A stretch of 64,000 bases of DNA from Symsagittifera roscoffensis (Eukaryota > Xenacoelomorpha > Acoela > Convolutidae): the NCBI RefSeq assembly GCF_963678635.1, contig NC_087062.1:22980370-23044369 (forward strand), read 5' to 3'. Made by a program: the position numbers and the translations under genes. Every line of letters begins with the position of its first letter. Within the stretch, counting starts at the first letter, position 1. Below the pieces are notes generated by a model. It was not told the DNA's origin. It made no database searches and worked only from the letters and a program-made list of their open reading frames with translations. Below are positions 57,394-64,000 of the stretch, one piece after another.

Positions 57394-59208
57394 TTACCTG
57401 TTAGTCGTCAGGGAAAAACCGTGGGGGAAGATATCGTGTATCATGTCCGATGTTGTTAGTAATTTTGCTAGTTTGCGAATGATGTTTTTAGTTTGAAGCA
57501 GTGGCCAAAGCAATTGAAGTGCTTTAATGGTTTTTAGTTCTTCAGTGCCAACTGCAAAATCATAAGGTGTGTTTTGGATGAGATTATATAATTTGTGGTT
57601 GTATTTAGTGTTGTGGATGAATTCTAATATTGGGATTTCTATAGGTTGGATAAATTCATGTGGGATAAGGAAGGGTCTGGATTCTTCTGCGTTGAAGGTC
57701 TTCGTGATGGGACAAAAAATATACATTTGGGTTATGGGATCATAATTGCGAAGAATACCGTGAAGGTTAGTATCTTTTATGCAATATGTGAAGTTAAGAA
57801 AAAATGGTGAAGTGTATTTAGAGTTAATAAATTGAAAACGGTGGTGTGGTTGTCTTGATGGAGTGTGTAGATCAAAGTGATTTTGTAAGAAGCGATAATA
57901 TGTATATGTGTGGGTTTGTTTAGTGCGTAACATAATATCGTGTGAGCAGTGCAAATCTCGTTCATGTGGTGCAAGGAAATGAAAGGTTAGTGAAAATAAT
58001 TGAAATTTTTCTTTAAAACTTTCGTAAGCTTGTGTGTCGGTTAGTGCTTCAGAAATGATGTGATCGAATTTGCGATCAAATATATTGAGTGTAAATACAT
58101 ATGGTGTTTTGATGAAGAATTTTTCTGTGATTTGTGGGTTAGCGAAACGGTCATCATCTAAAAATTGGTCTTGGTTAGCTCGGATGATGTTATGATCGTA
58201 ATATTCTAGCGTATATTCGTTAGCTCGGGGTGCAGTGTGTGTTTTTAGTGACTTTTTATATCCTATATAAGTAAATTGTCTATGTGTTAGTGGTGTGGTG
58301 AGTCGATATAGCATATCTTTATTTCTTTCTATATCGATGTGAGTATTAGATAAAGGTAGGCAAAGGGGGTTAGTAAAATGATAATATGATGTCCAATGAA
58401 GTGTAGGCATTAAAACTTGTTCATCTACGAAACTACGTGTGTCGTTAGTGTTGTTAGGAGTATTCAAAGTATATCGTGGAAATGAAGGTAGGGTGATTGC
58501 TAAAAAATCTTTCGCGTTAGTGTGATTTGGATGATTAATATATTCACGGGCTGTTCCTGGTTTTGTTGGAAATGGATGGTTCGGGAATTTTCTTTTGAAA
58601 GTGCGATAAGCTCTATTAGTGCTATTTGATGATTCGGTGGATGTGGATGATGGTGCTAATGATGCGGTATAAGCTGAAGAGGGTGTAGGGGTAGGTGGGT
58701 TTGATGATTCTATTGTGGATGAAATCTGATTTATAGTGGGGTTTTCAAGGTGGAAGGGTTGTTGTTGTAGGGTGATAAAATTATCTAGTTCCTGGGAGAT
58801 TTGGGGAGTATCTGGAGAATTGGATGATCGGTCTGAATGAAATGAAGAGTAGGTTGGGGTGACTTGTGAAGCATAAGAGGGTGTAGAAATGGATGGGAGT
58901 GGGTTATTTGGCGGGATTGGTTGAAAAGGGGGTTTTGAAAAAACTGAGGAGTTGGTTTGAAAATTAATGGATGGAGATGGTTCAGAGTCTGCAAATTCAT
59001 CAGGGGTTTCAATATTTGGATTATTGAGTTGTGAAATGGAGTATAAAACTGAGCAATGTGAGTTAGTGTCTGAATTCATGCCTGATGTTACATTATTGGT
59101 TGGGAAATCGGGTGGCGGGAAAGCAAAAAGTGGAATTATTGTAATTGGAGTGTTGAGGTTGGTTGGGTGGGAATTTGAGCGGTGTAGGGATCCAAGTTGT
59201 CGGCTCAT
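57394..59208 (-). CDS. Unknown 604-aa protein downstream of envelope gene
   Basis: ATG at 59208-59206 overlaps the envelope stop as ATGA. Residues 1-215 are Pro/Ser/Thr/Asn-rich and probably disordered. Residues about 216-604 look globular, rich in aromatic and His residues (YHFTNPLCLPLSNTHIDIER, HERDLHCSHDIM, LQLLWPLLQ), without membrane segments or any catalytic motif I recognise. Codon use is strongly A/C-biased, like the envelope gene. The TAA stop lies inside a consensus splice donor (aacag|gtaagta at 57398/57397), so the protein could be extended by splicing. The intact length suggests recent constraint. No function assigned. Confidence 0.65.
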   Translation of the reverse strand: MSRQLGSLHRSNSHPTNLNTPITIIPLFAFPPPDFPTNNVTSGMNSDTNSHCSVLYSISQLNNPNIETPDEFADSEPSPSINFQTNSSVFSKPPFQPIPPNNPLPSISTPSYASQVTPTYSSFHSDRSSNSPDTPQISQELDNFITLQQQPFHLENPTINQISSTIESSNPPTPTPSSAYTASLAPSSTSTESSNSTNRAYRTFKRKFPNHPFPTKPGTAREYINHPNHTNAKDFLAITLPSFPRYTLNTPNNTNDTRSFVDEQVLMPTLHWTSYYHFTNPLCLPLSNTHIDIERNKDMLYRLTTPLTHRQFTYIGYKKSLKTHTAPRANEYTLEYYDHNIIRANQDQFLDDDRFANPQITEKFFIKTPYVFTLNIFDRKFDHIISEALTDTQAYESFKEKFQLFSLTFHFLAPHERDLHCSHDIMLRTKQTHTYTYYRFLQNHFDLHTPSRQPHHRFQFINSKYTSPFFLNFTYCIKDTNLHGILRNYDPITQMYIFCPITKTFNAEESRPFLIPHEFIQPIEIPILEFIHNTKYNHKLYNLIQNTPYDFAVGTEELKTIKALQLLWPLLQTKNIIRKLAKLLTTSDMIHDIFPHGFSLTTNR

Positions 59209-61823
59209 CGTCGGCTAAAAAAATTATTATTTTGAGACTGAAAAGCGGTGGTATGGGGTTGTTCTATAATTTGTTCATATGTATTTTCATCTAGTGAATG
59301 GTGTGTCATTATATGTTGAATGGGACTTTGTGATATAGTTGGTCTAAAATTTGGATTATGTTTTATTGCTAAATTTCGAAAATTTCGTGGGACTAGTGAT
59401 AATGGATGGTTATGTGGTAGGGGTGGTAACTGTGGTGCTGTAGGCGTTATGTCTACATTGTTATGTTCTTCGTCGTATGTGTTCTGTCTTGTTGCTATTT
59501 TTGTGTTGTATTCTTTAATTTGTGCGTCTAAAAGAATTTTGTTTATTGATGATGAAAAAATTCCAAAAAATCCTGCAAATAGTATGCGTGCTACACTTGC
59601 TTGTCTATTTACTTGTGTGTAAATAGCGCATGTATTGTAGATTCCTTTTAAGAGTGAAAAAAGAAATCCTATAAAGTTAAACATTGCGTATAAAATAGTC
59701 AATTTTTCTAAGATGTAGTAGGGCCATCCTAGAAAATCGAGAATTTCATTTTTTAGTGTAACAAAGCTAAAAATATTTATAGGTGAAATATCTTGTGGTC
59801 TGTATTTTTCACCGTTTAGATATATATAGTCTTTAATGTCTTTAAAATATCCGCTATAATCTTGTGTATAAATATCTGCAAATCCTGCGGTTTCGGCAAG
59901 TTTGCGTAAGTTTTGGTCAATTGATTGTCTTTGTATAGTGTCCATTTGTGTTAATAATTCTTGGAATTGTTGTGTTCTAATGTGATGTTGGATATCGGAT
60001 TTTGAATATATTCCAATTGATTGTAGGTCAATATTTGGGTTTCGAGCAATAGCTCTTATGCTTTCAGGTGAAAATTTTTTGAGTGATTGCATTAATGTGG
60101 GATATGGGGTAAGAAGGTAATTTTTATCTTCATCAGGGTTCAGTTGAACTACATTGTGGCTATTTTTTGATCCACATGGGACTGCGGTATCCCAGAAATA
60201 GGTTCGTCTTGAAAGTGTGTCAACGAAATGTACTTTATTCTTATAAAAGATAGGGATTCTTTTATAGCATCGCTTATCTTCAAAAACATATAGTGGTGAT
60301 ACTTTTTTGGTACAGGTATAAAACCATAAAATGTTTCTTTCGTAGTCTAAAAAATTTGATCTATTTCCTGATAGTAAATATCCTGCGTAGGGTATTTTTA
60401 ATACTGCTAGTGCAAGTGATTGTAGGATTTGTGTCCTTTCTAATTCGCATAATTGGTGAAGTGTTTCTAATTCAGCGAGTGACCTTTCTTGAAAAATGCG
60501 GCTAATTGTGTAGTTTAATTTCATTTCAAGGTGAATATCATAGTGGATATTACCGAAATATGTACTATTCATTAGTGATAGTTCTTGTAAACGTGTGCTT
60601 CTAGTGTCATGGGGTTTTAGATGTCCACCAGGTTGACTTTTACTTTTTTGAAAATCAACTGGTATATATGATGTTCCTTCGTTTATAGGGTGACTTGTGG
60701 CGTATGGGTCGATTTTTACTTTTCCAGTGGTCATGTCGAATCTTTTTTCGTATTCGACTAATATCTCGGAGTATTGTGTTTTGTGATGTGGATTTCTGTA
60801 TTTACATGCAAGTTCTGTTTCTTGATATATTTGAAAACGTGTCAATTTATTTTCTATATTGTGTATGTTTCTAAAATCAGAACTTTGTTTTCGTGATGGA
60901 TGGACTTGTTCATATGGAATTGATTGTATAAAATTTTTTTCGTGAAATTTTATCATACGAGCGTGTATTTTTGCTACTTGAAATGTTGTACATGTGTCTT
61001 CGGGGAACCAAACAATTGTTGCTTGTGTTCGTGTTGTAGGGTCACAATAGCCTTGATCGTTTTTACAAGGTAATCTGATTCCTTGATAGATCATGGTGTT
61101 GTCAGATAAATCGCGTGTGAGTTGTATTTTTTCGAGTTGTATTTTCCAATCGAAAAACATTATTTCTTGATATCCTTTATTTTTCGTGTCTGCTTTGCAG
61201 TTTGATGGGTCATTTATACCAATATGTGGTATCCAGTGTTTATCGTGTATGTCATAAGTTAATCTTCCGTGTGCGCCGTTGTATGGGTATTTTTCATCTA
61301 ATTTTATATGTCCTTGATATCTTTCAAGTTCTGCTTGATGTACAGAATCTGCAAAAACTTGGAAATATACTAATTTTCTATCTGTGTTTTTATTTCTTGT
61401 GATGTTTAGTCTTAGTAACTCGTTTTTACAATCTTCGGGATTGAGATGTAAGAGTCGTTCGATATTACTCTGGTAGAATGATTCGTGGTCAAGTCGGTTT
61501 TTATTTCCATTTGAGACTTGTGAACAATGTACTTTCTTTTCAGAAAATGTTGCTGTGAATTTATATCCTATAACTGTTGTTGCTCGGGCTTTTGAATAAA
61601 GTGTCGCTATTACATTTGTTGTTTCTATAGCTTGTGGTTCTGTTTCGCATTGTGATACTTGATTTATTGCATATTTGTGTAGTGTTTTTTGTTCGTTTTC
61701 TTCACAATCGTAATGTGTTACTAATAAATCTTGGGGTCCTGTGCGGGGGGAAGGGTTTATATTCTGATTGGAGATTACTAGAAAAAAGAGTTGGAGAAAA
61801 ATTAAAATTTTTAGAATATACAT
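59205..61823 (-). CDS. env: Viral-type envelope glycoprotein, 872 aa
   Basis: Signal peptide at 1-18. The ectodomain holds about 13 Cys and several N-glycosylation sites (NIT 140, NST 419, NYT 437, NRS 487). One membrane anchor is at about 702-725, and the 147-residue tail has a second hydrophobic patch at about 745-765. Paired Cys spacing, a GYC....ATIVWFPEDTC block (258-278) and CYKRIPIFY (519-527) resemble invertebrate retroelement and chuvirus-type glycoproteins that are considered class III-like. That assignment is from pattern, not search. RSTR at 408-411 is the only minimal furin-like site seen. The tail carries PTAP at 794-797, a motif that in retroviruses recruits Tsg101. It overlaps both neighbours, so it is part of a compact transcription unit. 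The frame is fully open. No reverse transcriptase is visible upstream within the window. Confidence 0.75.
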   Translation of the reverse strand: MYILKILIFLQLFFLVISNQNINPSPRTGPQDLLVTHYDCEENEQKTLHKYAINQVSQCETEPQAIETTNVIATLYSKARATTVIGYKFTATFSEKKVHCSQVSNGNKNRLDHESFYQSNIERLLHLNPEDCKNELLRLNITRNKNTDRKLVYFQVFADSVHQAELERYQGHIKLDEKYPYNGAHGRLTYDIHDKHWIPHIGINDPSNCKADTKNKGYQEIMFFDWKIQLEKIQLTRDLSDNTMIYQGIRLPCKNDQGYCDPTTRTQATIVWFPEDTCTTFQVAKIHARMIKFHEKNFIQSIPYEQVHPSRKQSSDFRNIHNIENKLTRFQIYQETELACKYRNPHHKTQYSEILVEYEKRFDMTTGKVKIDPYATSHPINEGTSYIPVDFQKSKSQPGGHLKPHDTRSTRLQELSLMNSTYFGNIHYDIHLEMKLNYTISRIFQERSLAELETLHQLCELERTQILQSLALAVLKIPYAGYLLSGNRSNFLDYERNILWFYTCTKKVSPLYVFEDKRCYKRIPIFYKNKVHFVDTLSRRTYFWDTAVPCGSKNSHNVVQLNPDEDKNYLLTPYPTLMQSLKKFSPESIRAIARNPNIDLQSIGIYSKSDIQHHIRTQQFQELLTQMDTIQRQSIDQNLRKLAETAGFADIYTQDYSGYFKDIKDYIYLNGEKYRPQDISPINIFSFVTLKNEILDFLGWPYYILEKLTILYAMFNFIGFLFSLLKGIYNTCAIYTQVNRQASVARILFAGFFGIFSSSINKILLDAQIKEYNTKIATRQNTYDEEHNNVDITPTAPQLPPLPHNHPLSLVPRNFRNLAIKHNPNFRPTISQSPIQHIMTHHSLDENTYEQIIEQPHTTAFQSQNNNFFSRR

Positions 61824-62986
61824 GTGTATGACAATCCTGAGTATGGGTTATAAAATGTGATGTAACCAATTGTCTTTTTGGTATATCTGTCGTATTTGTA
61901 TATTACTTCAGTTGTTATAAATGGTGGTGGTAGGGATTGAGCTGTTATATTTGGTGGGTTTAATGGATAGGGATGTTGAGTAATGTTGTTTAATTTAACC
62001 GTGATTTCAAATTTTAATTGTAGACTATTTTGTTGGAGTATTTGGATGTTATGATCACGAATGTCTTCGTGGATGTCTTGTCTATATTGTAGTCTATTTA
62101 GTGCCCAGTTGTGGAGTCGGTTACTTTCTGGGTGCTGTCCAAATAATGGTGGAGGTGCTGTGAATGTATTCCAGTCTAGTCTTAAAGGAATATTTGTTGA
62201 TGATTGTTCTCGGTATCTAGCGTCGAGGTTATTTGGGAAATTGAAGTTAAAAGGTGGTGGTGAAATCTGGCTTATTGATGGTGTTGATGGTGGTGATAAT
62301 GTTTCTGGTAGTGATGAGGATGTTGTTGTATCCGTAGAAATATCTATTGGATCATTGATTAAATTTGGTTCACCTTGTGTGAATGAATGTGTTGTCCAGT
62401 ATGGTAGTCGTGATGTTTGGTTTGTAGGGTTAAAGGGATTTTCACGTATTTGTTCAGATGTTGGTGTTGAACCTAAGTAATCTGAGGGTAGGCTTGAGGT
62501 GCTACGTTGTGAAAGAAGCGTAGGGGTTTCTGGTAATATACCGATGGGGTTCTCTGGAGTACTTTGTGATGGTGACTGGGGTATATCAAAATGAACTCGG
62601 GGAGTTTGAAAATTCCTGTTTCGTCGAGGATGTATAATTTGTCTATTTATTTCGACTGTATTTTGGTTTTGACTAGGATTTCGTATTCTACTTAATTCTT
62701 GTGGTAGTGTTGGGTATAAGTTATATGTTGGTTCGCTTAGAGGTGCTTGTCGTTGAACTGGTTCTAGTGGTTCAGATAAGCGAGCGTGTCGTTCTTCAAA
62801 GGTATATGGGTTATCTTGAAAGGAAATTCGTGTGGATGCTTGGGGGTTTTGGGTAGTTGAAGATGGTGTTGGGTTATCTTGGGATGATGTCGGTGAAGAC
62901 TGACTGAGTGATTGTTGGTTAGCAATTTTTGATGGTTTTTTATTTATTCTTTTAGTGGAAAAATTTATGTTTATTATAGTATTCTT
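61811..62986 (-). CDS. Unknown 391-codon ORF without ATG, upstream of envelope
   Basis: Open from AAG at 62986, directly after a good splice-acceptor-like tract (ctttttctag), to TAA at 61811-61813. No Met codon was seen in frame. The upstream exon with the start must lie further right, or initiation is non-AUG. The product is Pro/Ser/Thr/Asn/Gln-rich in its first 240 residues, with LYPTL at about 90-94 (a YPxL-type ALIX-binding motif in viral proteins). A more ordered part follows (LDWNTFTAPPPLFG, RLHNWALNRLQYRQDIHEDI, FEITVKLNNIT). It ends 13 nt inside the envelope ORF. Base composition matches the envelope gene. The length of uninterrupted frame argues that it is real. Could be a Gag/matrix-like or tegument-like protein; not recognised. 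Confidence 0.6.
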   Translation of the reverse strand, partial: KNTIININFSTKRINKKPSKIANQQSLSQSSPTSSQDNPTPSSTTQNPQASTRISFQDNPYTFEERHARLSEPLEPVQRQAPLSEPTYNLYPTLPQELSRIRNPSQNQNTVEINRQIIHPRRNRNFQTPRVHFDIPQSPSQSTPENPIGILPETPTLLSQRSTSSLPSDYLGSTPTSEQIRENPFNPTNQTSRLPYWTTHSFTQGEPNLINDPIDISTDTTTSSSLPETLSPPSTPSISQISPPPFNFNFPNNLDARYREQSSTNIPLRLDWNTFTAPPPLFGQHPESNRLHNWALNRLQYRQDIHEDIRDHNIQILQQNSLQLKFEITVKLNNITQHPYPLNPPNITAQSLPPPFITTEVIYKYDRYTKKTIGYITFYNPYSGLSYTCIF

Positions 62987-63140
62987 CTAGAAAAAGAATT
63001 AGGAGGATTGTTGCTAGGGCGAATGTGATGATTGCTTTCTTTATACATTTGCATATTGTCAAGATGAGGGATGATAGAAATGTTATAAAAATTACAAATA
63101 GTAAAAAAATATCTGTTCTACTAAAAATGGTTCGTATCAT
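62952..63140 (-). CDS. Small two-helix membrane protein ORF (62 aa)
   Basis: ATG at 63140. Two hydrophobic stretches, about residues 11-30 (IFLLFVIFITFLSSLIL) and 35-52 (AIITFALATILLILFL), with Lys/Cys between them, form a hairpin-like membrane protein. Its end overlaps the start of the ATG-less ORF by 35 nt in a different frame. It lies inside a possible intron (donor-like cag|gtacga at 63165/63164, acceptor at 62987). Too short to be certain that it is coding. Confidence 0.45.
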   Translation of the reverse strand: MIRTIFSRTDIFLLFVIFITFLSSLILTICKCIKKAIITFALATILLILFLEEYYNKHKFFH

Positions 63141-64000
63141 TTAGATAAGTTTTGTGAATCGTACCTGTGGATATAGTCAATAGCTTTTGAAAGTTGGAGG
63201 TATAGTTCAAATATGGAATAGAAAATTTAAAAAATATTGCAAAAAATGATTAAGATTATTACAAAAGATTCAAAGGTATCAAAAAAAAATATGATTAAAA
63301 GTTTAAATATCGTTAAAAAGTTTATGATAATGTTAAGAATTATGTTGACTGGTCGAGAGAAGAGCATTTAAGAAACGGCTTCTCGATCGAATATTTTTTG
63401 TTGTTTGAGGCAATTTCCAAGTGTGGTCGAATTATTTATTGGTTTTTTGACAAGTGGGTTGAGTTTTGTGAAAAATTGTTGGGGGCGAATTTTATGGTGA
63501 TCGGGAGGTCTTCTTTGTCTTTATTTTTATTTGTCAAGTGATCTGGGGTATATTTGAGATTTTTATACTTTAGGCTAATTAAAATGGTCGTTCTTTTACT
63601 TTAGGCTAATTTAACATATTTGTTTGGGGGGTATTTGAGGTCTGAGTTGGGGAAATATTGTTGATCTTTGGTTTATTAGATAAGGGAGGGTTATGATATT
63701 ATGGTGATATTTATTTTAGTTGTCAAGTTGGAATGGTTTGCTTATTTTTGACCTGGAGGTCGCAAAGTTATAGTTATAGATATGCCTGGAGTTTTATATC
63801 GTTCGTCTAGTTGATCTGTGTTAGAGTTAGAGAAAGTGACGGATTGGATGAATCCTATTGGCTAATTATGAACTAGAATCGCTGCGTGTTTGTCAGCATG
63901 TTATTTTGAAAAATGAAAGTTCAAAATATTTCAGAGGTGCAAAAATTATTAAATATAAAATTAAAGCTGTTTTTGAAATTCGACTTTCTTTTATATTTTA
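63141..64000. other. Upstream side of the env locus, to window edge
   Basis: No long ORF on either strand, and no pol or gag motifs. The plus strand is G/T-rich like the env block, so the same element probably continues. Short direct repeats (actttaggctaatt twice near 63565-63610; ttgtcaagt near 63530 and 63720) are present. It may be a leader, an LTR or an intron. Confidence 0.35.

Noticed and set aside
58967-59622. Plus-strand frames opposite the env and 604-aa genes
   Set aside because: Antisense shadows in a strongly strand-biased block; no independent signals.

Overview
This window looks like nuclear DNA of a repeat-rich, AT-rich invertebrate animal. The evidence is two genes with spliced GT-AG introns from families found in animals (SERINC and PLAC8), plus non-LTR (LINE), tRNA-derived SINE, Penelope-like and Ty3/gypsy-like remnants and no prokaryotic organisation. 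The phylum cannot be fixed by reading alone.

Layout. 1.26-7.58 kb (minus strand): an apparently intact seven-exon SERINC gene (453 aa reconstructed). 7.69-9.69 kb: a decayed LINE on the same strand. 9.7-13.8 kb: SINE pieces and a degenerate satellite. 13.83-19.80 kb (minus): an apparently intact three-exon PLAC8-family gene (154 aa) whose large introns hold a MITE-like foldback, a SINE and diffuse repeats. 21.5-24.0 kb: a decayed LINE reverse transcriptase and a SINE. 24.4-35.04 kb (plus): a Ty3/gypsy-like retrotransposon with an unusual leader full of CCGGA-box hairpin modules, a 46-aa upstream ORF, gag (one in-frame stop) and pol (protease, reverse transcriptase, RNase H). The integrase is missing, and the pol stop codon is supplied by the first bases of a 286-bp inverted-repeat arm. 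35.04-36.83 kb: that foldback unit, holding a Penelope-like GIY-YIG fragment. 38.0-39.9 kb: a 0.9-kb tandem duplication through a SINE. 41-51.6 kb: nested and tandemly duplicated, decayed LINE ORF1 units with a PHD-like finger. 52.0-55.4 kb: a foldback element and a decayed L1/Tx1-like LINE.

55.4-64 kb: a compositionally distinct block (plus strand G/T-rich, minus strand A/C-rich) with a compact minus-strand gene train. It reads: a small two-helix membrane ORF; a 391-codon ORF without ATG that begins at a splice-acceptor-like site; an 872-aa viral-type envelope glycoprotein; and a 604-aa protein I cannot assign. Neighbouring frames overlap by 13 nt and by an ATGA stop-start. This is the best candidate for an undescribed element: the env-bearing part of an endogenous virus or retroelement that may continue past the right edge.

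The two host genes are ordinary membrane or Cys-rich protein genes. Nearly everything else is mobile DNA in various states of decay.
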